From NCBI GenBank assembly GCA_000016765.1, contig CP000699.1:4777501-4841500 (forward strand): DNA of 64,000 nt, in the 5' to 3' direction. Positions 10,090-19,350 of this stretch are shown here, piece by piece. Numbering within the stretch: the stretch's first letter is position 1; every line of letters begins with the position of its first letter. The DNA comes from Rhizorhabdus wittichii RW1 (GTDB lineage: Bacteria > Pseudomonadota > Alphaproteobacteria > Sphingomonadales > Sphingomonadaceae). Made by a program: the position numbers and the translations under genes. The notes under the pieces were generated by a model. It had not been told where the DNA came from. It saw only the letters and a program-made list of their open reading frames with translations, and did not search any database.

Positions 10090-10463
10090 GATCTGGTGGC
10101 CCCTCCGAAAAGCTGTCGCGCCTGCCTATCGCCCCTGCTTCGGTCCTGTCCACCATTTGCGGGCGGGGCGGGGACCGTTTCGGCGACTCCCGGATTTTAC
10201 GGAGGATCGCCGGTCGTTCGAATGCGTTTACAGTGCCGGCGGGGCTGGAGGCCGGATGGCCGTCGATCGCACCGTCCAGTGGGGGAACGGTGCGAGGCGT
10301 AGACGACGGCGTCGTCATCTGGATCGATCAGGACGGCCGGTCGCGCCGTGGGGAGCGTCGCGCCGCATCGTCCGCCGTCGGCCATGGGCCGTCGATCGTC
10401 GATAGCCGGTCCCGCGCTCCCGGAGAGCCGGGAGCCCGTGGCAATGGATGGATCGGGGCTGAT
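10090..10463. other. 374-bp intergenic region between cstA and the receiver-Hpt gene
   Basis: The region must hold the promoter of cstA (leftward) and of the receiver gene (rightward). I see no convincing hairpin, repeat, small gene or operator. An open frame reaches upstream from 10464 to 10233 in the receiver-gene frame, but its codon use is poor (many CGT, GGA and AGG) and it has no ribosome site, so I treat it as non-coding. Confidence 0.5.
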
Positions 10464-11168
10464 ATGTCTGTCATCACGAGTTTCGACCTGCCTTCGGCGG
10501 GCAATAGGAAAAGCGGTCATCCCCTGCTGGTCGTCGATGACGAGCCGGCGTTCGGCGGGATCGTGAAGGCGCTGCTTGCGGGCAGCGGCCATGCGGTCGA
10601 CGTCGCGCCGGATGCGCCCGCCGCCTTCCAGGCGGTGCGTCTCCGGCAATATTCGCTGATCCTGATGGATATCGAGATGGCCGGTATCACCGGCCTGCGC
10701 GGGATCGTGCCGATCCGGCAGACCGCCGACTGGACCAAGCAGGTGCCGATTATCGCCTTCACCGCGCATCGGCCGCCGCGCGGCGAGCGCTATTTCCTCG
10801 AACATGATTTCGATGGCTGGCTGCCCAAGCCGTTCACCGCGACCGACCTGCACGGCCTGCTGCGGCGCTGGCTGCCGCTCGACGCGATCGACGAAGGCGC
10901 GGCGACGCGCGAGGGGCTTGAGCAGATCATGGGCCGGGAGCCGATGGAGGCGATGATCGCCCGGTTGCGCTACAGCTTCGCCCAGGCGATCGCGGCGATC
11001 GACGCGGGGGCCGATCCGGTGCCCTATGGTCACAGGCTGGGCGGGTTGAGCGGCACCTTGGGGCTGCCGGTGCTCGGCGCGGCCTGGCTGGCGCTGGCGG
11101 GCGGGCATGCCAAGGTCTGGGACACGGTGCGGCGGCTCACCCTCGAATGGATGGGCGTGTCGGAATGA
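10464..11168 (+). CDS. response regulator: receiver domain plus Hpt-like domain
   Basis: A 234-residue protein. Residues about 20-135 form a complete receiver domain: acidic pair D25/D26, phospho-acceptor D69 in LILMDIEMAG, T100 in IIAFTAH and K122 in WLPKPF. The C-terminal part (about 145-234) looks like a histidine phosphotransfer domain, with H190 in PYGHRLGGLSGTLGLPVLG matching the usual H-x-L-x-G-x3-x-LG pattern. There is no DNA-binding or output domain, so it probably relays phosphate. No histidine kinase is adjacent. The start at 10464 is where codon use becomes normal and the receiver fold begins; earlier in-frame starts are possible. Confidence 0.8.
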   Translation: MSVITSFDLPSAGNRKSGHPLLVVDDEPAFGGIVKALLAGSGHAVDVAPDAPAAFQAVRLRQYSLILMDIEMAGITGLRGIVPIRQTADWTKQVPIIAFTAHRPPRGERYFLEHDFDGWLPKPFTATDLHGLLRRWLPLDAIDEGAATREGLEQIMGREPMEAMIARLRYSFAQAIAAIDAGADPVPYGHRLGGLSGTLGLPVLGAAWLALAGGHAKVWDTVRRLTLEWMGVSE

Positions 11169-11222
11169 CCTCCGTGACAGCTTGTCCTTGAAAATCGTCG
11201 CGATCGGGATCAGCCAGCCCTG

Positions 11223-14200
11223 ATGAGTTCCGGGTTGGGTGAAGCGATGCGTGACGAAGCAACGGGGGCCGGCTGGCATTTCTGGATCGATCGGGGCGGC
11301 ACCTTCACCGATATCGTGGCGCTGTCGCCCGATCGCCGGACCGTGACGCGCAAGCTGCTGTCGTCGCACCCCGAGCGCTATGCCGACGCGGCGATCCAGG
11401 GCATTCGCGACCTGCTCGGCCTCGCCGCCGCCGATCCGATCCCGGCGGACCGGATCGCCAGCGTGAAGATGGGCACCACCGTCGCCACCAACGCCCTGCT
11501 CGAACGGCAGGGCGAGGCGGTCGCGCTGGTCACCACGCTCGGCTTCCGCGACATGCTGCGCATCGGCTATCAGAACCGGCCCCGGCTGTTCGACCGCCAC
11601 ATCGTCCTGCCCGACCGGCTCGAACGGCGCGTGATCGAGGCGCGCGAGCGGATCGATGCCGAGGGGCGCGTGCTGCTGCCGCTCGACGTCGACCATGTCG
11701 AGGCGGAACTGCGCGGGGCCTTCGCGGCGGGCTGCACCGCCGTCGCGATCGTGCTGATGCACGGCTATCGCTTTCCCGCGCATGAGGACCGGATCGCCGG
11801 GATCGCGCGCGGCATCGGCTTCACCCAGATATCGGTGAGCAGCCGGGTCAGCCCGCTGATGAAGATCGTCAGCCGCGGGGACACCACGCTGGTCGACGCC
11901 TATCTGTCGCCGGTGCTCGGCCGCTATGTGGCCCAGGTGGCGGAGGCGCTGGGCGACGGCGTCCCGCTCGCCTTCATGCAGTCCAATGGCGGGCTGATCG
12001 GGGCGGAGCGCTTCCGAGGGCGCGACGCGATCCTGTCGGGGCCGGCGGGCGGCATCGTCGGCATGGTCCGCACCGCCGAGGCCGCAGGCTTCGGCAAGGT
12101 GATCGGCTTCGACATGGGCGGCACCTCGACCGACGTGTCGCACTATGCCGGGAATTACGAACGGACGCTGGAGACCGTCGTCGCCGGCGTCCGGCTGCGC
12201 GTGCCGATGATGAGCATCGACACGATCGCGGCGGGCGGCGGATCGATCTGCCGCTTCGACGGGACCCGGCTGCGCGTCGGCCCCGAATCCGCCGGGGCCG
12301 ATCCGGGGCCGGCCTGCTATCGCCGGGGCGGGCCGCTGACGATCACCGACTGCAACGTGCTGCTCGGCAAGCTCCAGCCCGACGTCTTTCCGAAGCTGTT
12401 CGGGCCGGACGGGAACCAGCCGATCGACGCCGCGATCGTCCGCCGGACGTTCGAGGCGCTGGCCGACGAGGTCGCTGCCGCCGGCCTGCCGCCGACCACG
12501 CCCGAGGCGCTGGCCGAGGGATTCCTGGCGATCGCGGTCGAGGGCATGGCCAATGCGATCAAGAAGATATCGGTCGCGCGCGGGCATGACGTCGGCGACT
12601 ATGTCCTCGCCTGTTTCGGCGGGGCGGCGGGCCAGCATGCCTGCCTCGTCGCCGATGCGCTGGGCATGGGCCATGTCATGATCCACCCGCTCGCCGGGGT
12701 GCTGTCGGCCTATGGCATCGGCCTCGCCGACCAGCGCATCCTGCGCCATCGCGCGGTCGAGGCGGCGCTGGGGGCAGCGGCGCTGGCGGAGGCCGCCGCG
12801 CTGATGGACGCGCTGGAGGGCGAATGCCGCGCGCAGGTGGTGACCGACGGCTTCGATCCCGGCGGCGCGCGCTTTCGCCGCAGCCTGCTGGTCCGCTACC
12901 AGGGGACCGATACCGGCATCGAGATCGACGAGGCCGACGAGGCGACGATCCGCCGCCTGTTCGAGGAACGCTATCGGCAGCGCTTCAGCTTCGCGATGCC
13001 GGACGTGCCGCTGATCGTCGAATCGGTCGCGGTCGAGCTGGTCGTGCCCGCGATCCGGCCTGAAACCGTCGCTGGCAGCGCCGCGCCGCCGCCCGAGGCG
13101 GAGCGGCGGCAGGCTCGCCTGTTCGCGAACGGCGCCGGGCACCATGCGCCGGTGCTGGCGCGCGAGACGCTGGCGCCGGGCCGGTCGATCGCCGGGCCGG
13201 CGATCATCCACGACAGCACCGCGACGGTGGTGGTCGAGCCGGGCTGGTCGGCGCGGACGACCGATGCGGGCGATCTGATCCTCAGCCGCGTCGCGCCGCG
13301 CGAGCAGAGGGCAGGTGCCGACGGCACGATGCTCGATCCGGTCCGGCTGGAGATCTTCAACAACCTGTTCATGGCGATCGCCGAGCAGATGGGGCAGGCG
13401 CTTCAGAACAGTGCCCTGTCGGTCAACATCAAGGAAAGGCTCGACTTCTCCTGCGCGCTGTTCGACGGCGGCGGCGCGCTGGTCGCCAATGCGCCGCACA
13501 TGCCGGTGCATCTCGGATCGATGGGGGACAGCGTGCGCGCGGTGCGCGACGCGGCGCGCGGTTCGTCGCGCGGGCTGCGCCCCGGCGACGCCTATCTGAT
13601 CAACAATCCCTATAATGGCGGCACCCATCTGCCCGACCTGACGGTCGTGATGCCGGTGTTCGACGATGACGGCCGCTGCTCCTTCTACGTCGCCGCGCGG
13701 GGCCATCATGCCGACATCGGCGGGCGCACGCCGGGATCGATGCCGCCCGACAGCCGCACGCTCGACGAGGAGGGCGTGCTGTTCGACGCCTTCCCGCTGG
13801 TCGAGGACGGGCGCCTGCGCGAGGCCGAGTTTCGCGCGAAGCTCGCCGCGGGGCCCTGGCCGGCGCGCGATCCCGATCGCAACGTCGGCGACATCCGCGC
13901 CCAGATCGCCGCCTGCGCGCGCGGCGCCGACGAGATCCGCAAGATGGTCGCCCATTATGGGCGCGACACCGTCACCGCCTATATGCGCCATGTGCAGGAC
14001 AATGCGGCCGAGGCGGTGCGCCGCGTGCTCGACCGGATCGGCGACGGCGCCTTCGCCTATGAACTGGACGACGGATCGCGCATCGCGGTGGCGATCCGGG
14101 TCGATCGCGCGGCGCGGCGGGCGGTGATCGACTTCACCGGCACCAGCGCGCAGCAGGCGAGCAATTTCAACGCGCCGCCGTCGATCTGCCGCGCAGCGGT

Positions 14201-14867
14201 GCTCTATGTGATGCGCACGCTGGTCGACGAGGACATACCGATGAACGACGGCTGCCTCGAGCCGATCGACATCGTCATCCCCGAGGGATCGATGCTGCGC
14301 CCCGCCTGGCCGGCGGCGGTGGTCGCGGGCAATGTCGAGACCAGCCAGGTGATCACCGACGCGCTCTACGGCGCGACCGGCACGATGGCGGCCGCGCAGG
14401 GGACGATGAACAACTTCACCTTCGGCGACGCGGTCTACCAATATTATGAGACGATCGGCGGCGGCAGCGGGGCGGGGCCGGATTTCGACGGAACCGCGGC
14501 GGTGCAGACGCACATGACCAACAGCCGGCTGACCGATCCGGAAGTGCTCGAATGGCGCTTCCCGGTGCTGCTGGAGGCGTTCGAGGTCCGCCGGGGATCG
14601 GGCGGGGCCGGCCGCCATCGCGGCGGCGACGGCATCCACCGCCGCATCCGCTTCCGCCAGCCGATGACGGCGACGATCCTGTCCAACCGCCGCCGCGTCG
14701 CGCCCTTCGGCCTCGACGGCGGGGAAGCCGGCGAGGCCGGACGCAACCATGTGCGGCGGGCGGACGGCACGGTCGAGGCGGTCGGGTCGACCGAGAGCGT
14801 CGAGATGCGGGAGGGCGACGTGTTCGTGATCGACACGCCGGGCGGCGGGGGCTTCGGCCGGCCATGA
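11223..14867 (+). CDS. fused HyuA-HyuB hydantoinase/5-oxoprolinase-type ATPase
   Basis: A 1214-residue protein joining both halves of the ATP-dependent hydantoinase/5-oxoprolinase family. The HyuA half (about 1-690) opens with [14 protein letters not shown] and has [16 protein letters not shown] and [15 protein letters not shown], an actin-like ATP-binding fold. The HyuB half (about 700-1214) has [37 protein letters not shown] and the closing DTPGGGGFG. The reaction is ATP-driven opening of a lactam or hydantoin ring. The size fits 5-oxoprolinase. Start 11223 or the in-frame ATG at 11247, which has a better ribosome site, are both possible. The MocR gene converges on it. Confidence 0.9.
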   Translation: MSSGLGEAMRDEATGAGWHFWIDRGGTFTDIVALSPDRRTVTRKLLSSHPERYADAAIQGIRDLLGLAAADPIPADRIASVKMGTTVATNALLERQGEAVALVTTLGFRDMLRIGYQNRPRLFDRHIVLPDRLERRVIEARERIDAEGRVLLPLDVDHVEAELRGAFAAGCTAVAIVLMHGYRFPAHEDRIAGIARGIGFTQISVSSRVSPLMKIVSRGDTTLVDAYLSPVLGRYVAQVAEALGDGVPLAFMQSNGGLIGAERFRGRDAILSGPAGGIVGMVRTAEAAGFGKVIGFDMGGTSTDVSHYAGNYERTLETVVAGVRLRVPMMSIDTIAAGGGSICRFDGTRLRVGPESAGADPGPACYRRGGPLTITDCNVLLGKLQPDVFPKLFGPDGNQPIDAAIVRRTFEALADEVAAAGLPPTTPEALAEGFLAIAVEGMANAIKKISVARGHDVGDYVLACFGGAAGQHACLVADALGMGHVMIHPLAGVLSAYGIGLADQRILRHRAVEAALGAAALAEAAALMDALEGECRAQVVTDGFDPGGARFRRSLLVRYQGTDTGIEIDEADEATIRRLFEERYRQRFSFAMPDVPLIVESVAVELVVPAIRPETVAGSAAPPPEAERRQARLFANGAGHHAPVLARETLAPGRSIAGPAIIHDSTATVVVEPGWSARTTDAGDLILSRVAPREQRAGADGTMLDPVRLEIFNNLFMAIAEQMGQALQNSALSVNIKERLDFSCALFDGGGALVANAPHMPVHLGSMGDSVRAVRDAARGSSRGLRPGDAYLINNPYNGGTHLPDLTVVMPVFDDDGRCSFYVAARGHHADIGGRTPGSMPPDSRTLDEEGVLFDAFPLVEDGRLREAEFRAKLAAGPWPARDPDRNVGDIRAQIAACARGADEIRKMVAHYGRDTVTAYMRHVQDNAAEAVRRVLDRIGDGAFAYELDDGSRIAVAIRVDRAARRAVIDFTGTSAQQASNFNAPPSICRAAVLYVMRTLVDEDIPMNDGCLEPIDIVIPEGSMLRPAWPAAVVAGNVETSQVITDALYGATGTMAAAQGTMNNFTFGDAVYQYYETIGGGSGAGPDFDGTAAVQTHMTNSRLTDPEVLEWRFPVLLEAFEVRRGSGGAGRHRGGDGIHRRIRFRQPMTATILSNRRRVAPFGLDGGEAGEAGRNHVRRADGTVEAVGSTESVEMREGDVFVIDTPGGGGFGRP

Positions 14868-14896
14868 CGATGCAGGTATAGGGTCGCCCGGGTCCG

Positions 14897-16300
14897 TCAG
14901 ATCGGTCGTCGATCGGCGACGAGCGGCCTCAGCTTCCCCACATTGTCCTCCAGCATGTGGGGCAGGCAGTTCGTCACGCAGAGCAGCAAGCCGCGACGGG
15001 CGCCAGCCCGATCCCCATACCATGCCGATAAGGGGGCCGGGGCGAGCCGATGACGATAGGCGCTTCCGCATATTTCGACGTCGTCGGCGTTTCGATCCAG
15101 ATCGAGCAAGATCGAAAGACAGCCCCCGGATACCGGATGGAGATCGGCCATCGCGGCAACGAGCATGTCCCGCCGCGATCGATAGAGCTGTTTCATCTTT
15201 CTCAGATGCCGCATGAAATGGCCCTCCGTCATGAAGCTCGCGACCAGGTGCTGAAGCAACATGCCGGGTGCGGGGTAGTGGAAGGCGGCGACATTTCCGA
15301 AGTGCTCGGCAAGCGCCGGGGGAACCACCACGAAGCCGAGGGCAAGCGACGGGCTGATCGATTTGCTGAACGTGCCGATATGGATCACCCGCCCGCTCCT
15401 GTCCGCTGCCGCGAGCGCGGGGGAGGCGCGGCCGTCGAGCTGGAGCTCGCCGAGATAGTCGTCCTCCACGATCCAGGCATCAGCCGATTTCGCCCAGGCC
15501 AGGAGCTTCTCCCGGCGTTCGGCGGAAAGCGGCATGCCGAGCGGCGCCTGCTGGCTGGGGGTGACGATGGCGAGCGCGGCATCGGGAGCGAGCGCGATGC
15601 CCCTGTCCACATCCAGTCCTTCGGCATCGACGCGAACCGGGACATTGCGAATATTCGCGAGGCCGAGTGCGATGCGGGCGAGGGGGAAGCCCGGCTCCTC
15701 CATCCAGGCGACCGTTCCTTCGAGGCCGAGGCCGCGTATGATGAGGCTCAGCCCGGTCCGATAGCCGTTGGTGACGATGATCTGATCGGCATGGGCGTGG
15801 ATGCCGCGCGCGACCGCCAGATAGGCCGCGACGGCCTCCCGCAGCGCCGGTTCCCCGCGAGGATCGGGATAGCTCGTCGGGGCGGTGGCATGGCGCCGGG
15901 CGCCGCGCGTGCCAAGCCGCGACCACAGCGTCGTCGGAAAGGCATCCTGCGCCGGCACGCCGATCTGGAAAGGCATGACGGCTTCGGAAAATGTCGGAAA
16001 ATAATCCCGCATGGGCGGCGCGACGGTCGCGGCCGGGACCGGTGTCTGGGGACTCGGCGCTTTCGCCACGAAGGTGCCGGCCGGGCCGGCCGAAACGATC
16101 AACTGATCATCGACAAGTCGTTCCAGAGCGGCACGGACGGTTCCGCGCGATACCCCGAGCTGGGTCGCCAGATCGCGCCATGACGGCAGGCGGGTCCCCG
16201 GGGCGATCTGGCCCGATTGCACGGCATCCCGCAGCGTCGCGCTGATCTGTTCCATGAGGAACGAGGGGCTGGACCGGTCGAGCGGGATGTCGAGCCGCAC
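14897..16300 (-). CDS. MocR-type GntR regulator with aminotransferase domain
   Basis: An N-terminal GntR winged helix (IAPGTRLPSWRDLATQLGVSR, then TVRAAL and GTFVAKA) is fused to a PLP-binding class I aminotransferase-like domain. The latter has WIVEDDYLGELQLDG and the PLP-lysine region IGTFSKSISPSLALGFVVVP. MocR proteins sense PLP-amino compounds. I prefer the GTG at 16300 (about 467 residues): it begins right before RLDIPLDRSS, where the fold starts. A TTG at 16327 has an AGGA site; an ATG at 16453 would overlap the divergent cytochrome gene, has no ribosome site and would put the GTCCGGAC repeats inside the gene. The regulated genes are probably the divergent cytochrome b/molybdoenzyme pair. 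Confidence 0.85.
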   Translation of the reverse strand: MRLDIPLDRSSPSFLMEQISATLRDAVQSGQIAPGTRLPSWRDLATQLGVSRGTVRAALERLVDDQLIVSAGPAGTFVAKAPSPQTPVPAATVAPPMRDYFPTFSEAVMPFQIGVPAQDAFPTTLWSRLGTRGARRHATAPTSYPDPRGEPALREAVAAYLAVARGIHAHADQIIVTNGYRTGLSLIIRGLGLEGTVAWMEEPGFPLARIALGLANIRNVPVRVDAEGLDVDRGIALAPDAALAIVTPSQQAPLGMPLSAERREKLLAWAKSADAWIVEDDYLGELQLDGRASPALAAADRSGRVIHIGTFSKSISPSLALGFVVVPPALAEHFGNVAAFHYPAPGMLLQHLVASFMTEGHFMRHLRKMKQLYRSRRDMLVAAMADLHPVSGGCLSILLDLDRNADDVEICGSAYRHRLAPAPLSAWYGDRAGARRGLLLCVTNCLPHMLEDNVGKLRPLVADRRPI

Positions 16301-16394
16301 GGTCGATGGTCCAGTCCTTTTTGCCAATTCCGGTCCTGTCCGAGGTCCCCTTCGCGCGACAATAATAGTGGGCGGAAGCGGAAGAAACCAGTCC

Positions 16395-16422
16395 GTCCGG
16401 ACCTGATGTGCCCGGTCCGGAC
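16395..16422. promoter_or_regulatory. direct repeat of GTCCGGAC, candidate MocR operator
   Basis: The palindromic octamer GTCCGGAC occurs at 16395-16402 and again at 16415-16422, exactly 20 bp apart (about two helical turns), 25-52 bp upstream of the cytochrome b start. MocR proteins are known to bind direct repeats in divergent promoter regions. The same octamer sits in GGTCCGGACC at 19155-19164 upstream of the next TonB receptor. The repeat is seen; binding by the adjacent MocR protein is inferred. Confidence 0.5.
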
Positions 16423-16446
16423 AGAAATGCGCGCGGGAGGCGGAGG

Positions 16447-17310
16447 ATGACACGGGAAAATGAAGCTGGGCTGGCTGATCCCGCGATCGGTCGGCAGCCG
16501 ACGGTCGTCGTCGTCCGGCATTCGCTGGTCGCGAGGCTATGGCATTGGACGACCGCCGGAACGGTCGTCCTGCTGCTCTGGAGCGGCGTCATGATCTTCA
16601 ACGTCCACCCCCGCCTTTACTGGGGCGATAGCGGCCACAAGGGCGAAGCCGCGATCATGGAGGTCGCGGCCCGCGATCTTTCCCGCACCCCGCTCGAAGT
16701 AATCGGAAGGGCGGGAGGATATGAGGTCGATCTGACCGGTTGGCTCGGCTCGGTGTTGGACCTCGGCAGCGCCGGCAAATTTTTCGTCCTCATCGCCCCG
16801 TCCGCGGATTTCCAGTTCGGCGCCACGCGCGCGCTGCATTTCCTGGCGGCCGAGGTCCTGATCGCGACCTGGATTTTCTATGCCGTCTATCTCATGGCGA
16901 GCCGTCGTCTCGGACGATGGGTGATATATCCGAAAGACATGTCCCCACGCATAATATTCGGACAGATAAAGTCCTACTTTACCTTCTGGAGGAAGGGCCG
17001 GGATGCGGAGATGGACTATAATCCGATCCAGAAGATGATCTATATTGCTTTATTTTTCATATTGATACCTGTTGCCATTCTCTCGGGGATGACGATGTCG
17101 AACGCCATGACGGCGCGCTTCCCCCTCCTCCTGGATATGTTCGGCGGCCGCCAGTCCGCCCGTACGATCCACTTCATCGCGGCGGGATCATTTGCGCTGT
17201 TCGTCGTGGTCCATATCGCGGCGCTGCTCATGGCGGGACCGGTCAATCACATGCGCGCCATCGTCACCGGCCGCTTCCGGATCACTCAGAAGAAAGGCGT
17301 CGGGCGATGA
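16447..17310 (+). CDS. cytochrome b/b6-domain membrane protein
   Basis: A 287-residue membrane protein with four main helices. Histidines suited to ligate two b hemes are H25 and H33 (VVRHSLVARLWHW), a histidine in RALHFLAAEV, and two in TIHFIAAGSFALFVVVHIAAL. It resembles cytochrome b subunits of thiosulfate reductase, formate dehydrogenase and hydrogenase, which pass electrons between quinone and a periplasmic partner. Its partner is the molybdoenzyme that overlaps it by 4 bp. GGGAGG and GGAGG precede the ATG. The long loop between the first two helices (GHKGEA... LGSAGKFF) is on one membrane face and may contact the partner. Confidence 0.87.
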   Translation: MTRENEAGLADPAIGRQPTVVVVRHSLVARLWHWTTAGTVVLLLWSGVMIFNVHPRLYWGDSGHKGEAAIMEVAARDLSRTPLEVIGRAGGYEVDLTGWLGSVLDLGSAGKFFVLIAPSADFQFGATRALHFLAAEVLIATWIFYAVYLMASRRLGRWVIYPKDMSPRIIFGQIKSYFTFWRKGRDAEMDYNPIQKMIYIALFFILIPVAILSGMTMSNAMTARFPLLLDMFGGRQSARTIHFIAAGSFALFVVVHIAALLMAGPVNHMRAIVTGRFRITQKKGVGR

Positions 17311-18071
17311 AACGGATTCTCTCTCGCCGTGTCGTTCTGGGATCGATGGCCGCAGCCGGCGGGTTCTCGTTGCTCGGGCTGGGCGTTCGTGGCTTTCCAT
17401 TCCCCATTCGCAATCCGCGCGATGCCGGGGAGGCGTTGGCATGGCGCGGCCAGGAAATGCTCCTCGCATCACAACCGCTGGTGCGCGAATATGCATCCGA
17501 TCAGATTTCACGGGAATTTCCGGTCAACGGCACCATGCCGTCGCATGAGCGCTATCGCCGCCTGCTCGAGACGGGCTTTCGCGACTGGGCGCTGCGGGTG
17601 GACGGATTGGTCGCGCGGCCGCTCAGCCTCAGCTTGCCGCAGCTTCGCGCATTGCCCCTCCGTAGCCAGATCACCCAGCATAATTGCGATGAGGGATGGA
17701 GCGCGATCGGGCAATGGACCGGAGTGCCGTTGCGCCATATCCTGGCCATGGCGGGACTGAGACCGCAGGCACGCTATGTCGTGTTCCACTGCATGGACGT
17801 GATGGATGTGGACAAGCGGCCCTATTATGAGAGCCTCGATCTGCTCAATGCGACGCATCCGCAGACGATCCTTGCCCATGCGATGAATGGACAGGCCCTT
17901 GCGCCCGAACATGGCGCCCCCTTGCGTCTGCGGGTGGAGCTTCAGATCGGCTACAAAAATGCCAAATGGCTCGACCGCATCGAAGTGACCGACAGCCTGA
18001 ACCGCTATGGGAAAGGGCGCGGCGGATGGTGGGAGGATTTCGACAACGCCCCATGGTTTGCCGGGCAATGA
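17307..18071 (+). CDS. Tat-exported sulfite-oxidase-family molybdoenzyme
   Basis: A 254-residue oxidoreductase with a molybdopterin-binding fold of the sulfite oxidase/YedY type. The N-terminus SRRVVLGSMAAAGGFSLLG is a twin-arginine signal, so it folds in the cytoplasm and works in the periplasm. The molybdenum ligand is most likely C127 in TQHNCDEGWSAIGQWTGV. The C-terminal LRVELQIGYKNAKWLDRIEV is typical of the family. It overlaps the cytochrome b gene by 4 bp, so the two form a membrane redox pair. MsrP works with MsrQ in a similar way, but this cytochrome is not MsrQ-like, and the substrate is unknown. Confidence 0.88.
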   Translation: MKRILSRRVVLGSMAAAGGFSLLGLGVRGFPFPIRNPRDAGEALAWRGQEMLLASQPLVREYASDQISREFPVNGTMPSHERYRRLLETGFRDWALRVDGLVARPLSLSLPQLRALPLRSQITQHNCDEGWSAIGQWTGVPLRHILAMAGLRPQARYVVFHCMDVMDVDKRPYYESLDLLNATHPQTILAHAMNGQALAPEHGAPLRLRVELQIGYKNAKWLDRIEVTDSLNRYGKGRGGWWEDFDNAPWFAGQ

Positions 18072-18145
18072 TGGTTCGGCGACGCCATGGCCAAGCAATG
18101 CGGTGATCGCCGGACAGGCCTTTCTCCCGGTCGTGGAGCAGGGCT

Positions 18146-19069
18146 CTATCGCGCCAGCGATCCGGGGAGGACGCCGAAGCGGCGCTTGAACAGGCGGGTG
18201 AAGTGGCTGCTGTCGTTGAAGCCGGCGGCGAAGGCGACCTGGCTGACCGTGCGGAAGCGGGGATCGCCGGCGACCAGCCATTTGCGCGCCTCGTCGAGCC
18301 GCACGTCGGCAAGCCACTGGCGCGGGGTCGCGCCGACCTCCCCGAACAGGCGGTAGAGGCTGCGGCGCGACAGGGCGAAGCGGCGCGCCAGCGTCTCGAT
18401 GCTCATGTCGGGATCGGCCGCATTCTCGACCACCCAGGAGCGCATCTTGCCGATCTCCGCCTCGGCGCGGGAGCGACGATGCGAGTCGCTGTCCGGGCGG
18501 TTCTCGATCAGCCGGTCGAGCAGCGACATCGTCACCGACAGCGTCAGCATCGAATCGCGCGCGTCCATCTCCTCTTCCGCGTCGGCGTCGACGATGCTGG
18601 CGAGCATCGCGGAGAGCATGTTGCCGATGCCCTTGCGGCCCTGGAGGCGTCGGCCGAACAGCCTGTCGCTGTCGGGGCGGAGCTGCGACACGGTCGAGCG
18701 CGGCATGGCGAGCACGACCGAGCGGTTGCGGCCGAAGGCGTCGATCGTCGACGGCGCGTGCGAATCCATCAGCACCATGTCGCCCGCGCTCAGCACGTTC
18801 TGCCGGTCATAATGGTCGACATGGATGTCGCCGGCGAGCGGCATCAGGATGAAGGCGCAGTCCTCCCACCGGTCGCGCAGGGCGGGGCGCTTGCTGCGGA
18901 CGGCGTTCGCGTGGACCAGATAGCCTTCGAACGGCCCGCGCGACACCGGCGTCAGCATGCCCGCCGAACGGATCGCGGACGAGGTCGGCTCGGTATCGTA
19001 GACGCCATAGGCCGCGCGCAGCGAACTGGCGAAGTGGTTCGCGTCCGACGATGCTGGCATTGACCCCAT
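18146..19069 (-). CDS. AraC-family transcriptional regulator
   Basis: A 307-residue regulator with an N-terminal ligand/dimer domain of the AraC-binding-like type (about 40-180) and a C-terminal double helix-turn-helix (about 205-305): MSIETLARRFALSRRSLYRLF, then VSQVAFAAGFNDSSHFTRLFK. The start at 19069 (MGSMPASSD) is chosen because AAGGAAAGGGAGCGAGG lies directly upstream; an open frame runs further to 19207 without a site. It is divergent from a TonB receptor and the deacetylase-like gene, which are its most likely targets. A 6+6 inverted repeat and GGTCCGGACC lie in the gap. Confidence 0.9.
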   Translation of the reverse strand: MGSMPASSDANHFASSLRAAYGVYDTEPTSSAIRSAGMLTPVSRGPFEGYLVHANAVRSKRPALRDRWEDCAFILMPLAGDIHVDHYDRQNVLSAGDMVLMDSHAPSTIDAFGRNRSVVLAMPRSTVSQLRPDSDRLFGRRLQGRKGIGNMLSAMLASIVDADAEEEMDARDSMLTLSVTMSLLDRLIENRPDSDSHRRSRAEAEIGKMRSWVVENAADPDMSIETLARRFALSRRSLYRLFGEVGATPRQWLADVRLDEARKWLVAGDPRFRTVSQVAFAAGFNDSSHFTRLFKRRFGVLPGSLAR

Positions 19070-19133
19070 CCTCGCTCCCTTTCCTTGACGGGCGAAGGCT
19101 CCGGCGCTGGCCGCCATGATGAAGGGATTCATG

Positions 19134-19164
19134 GAAGTTTCAAGTAACTTCGACGGTCCGGACC
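19134..19164. promoter_or_regulatory. inverted repeat and GGTCCGGACC palindrome upstream of TonB receptor
   Basis: GAAGTT at 19134-19139 is mirrored by AACTTC at 19146-19151 with a 6-bp spacer, and 3 bp later follows the perfect 10-bp palindrome GGTCCGGACC (19155-19164). Both lie in the 281-bp gap between the AraC-type regulator and the receptor gene at 19351. The second palindrome contains the octamer repeated in front of the cytochrome b gene. They look like operators; which protein binds is unknown. Confidence 0.45.
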
Positions 19165-19350
19165 CACCGCCGGAGCAGGTTGGCACGGCCAGACGATCAA
19201 ATGGCACGGGCAGGCGGGACGGCTTTCGGCCCCGATGTTATCCGCCGAGGATCGAACGAAAAGCCGACCGGCCCGAGAGCCGACGGCAGCGCGATCCGGA
19301 GGAACGCGCCGGCGAGCCGGCGTCCTGTCGAAACAGCAAAGGGGCAATCG

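Noticed and set aside
7216-10302. A 1028-codon plus-strand frame across the IclR and cstA genes
   Set aside because: It is antisense to cstA and out of frame with the IclR gene; composition is low-complexity Arg/His/Glu and no domain is visible.
10197-15071. A 1624-codon open frame on the minus strand across the hydantoinase-type gene
   Set aside because: It is antisense to a clear HyuA-HyuB protein, has no domain likeness and is Arg/His/Asp-rich, the usual artefact of GC-rich coding DNA.
16301-16453. A longer start (ATG 16453) for the MocR gene
   Set aside because: It would overlap the divergent cytochrome gene start, has no ribosome site and would place the GTCCGGAC repeats inside the coding region.
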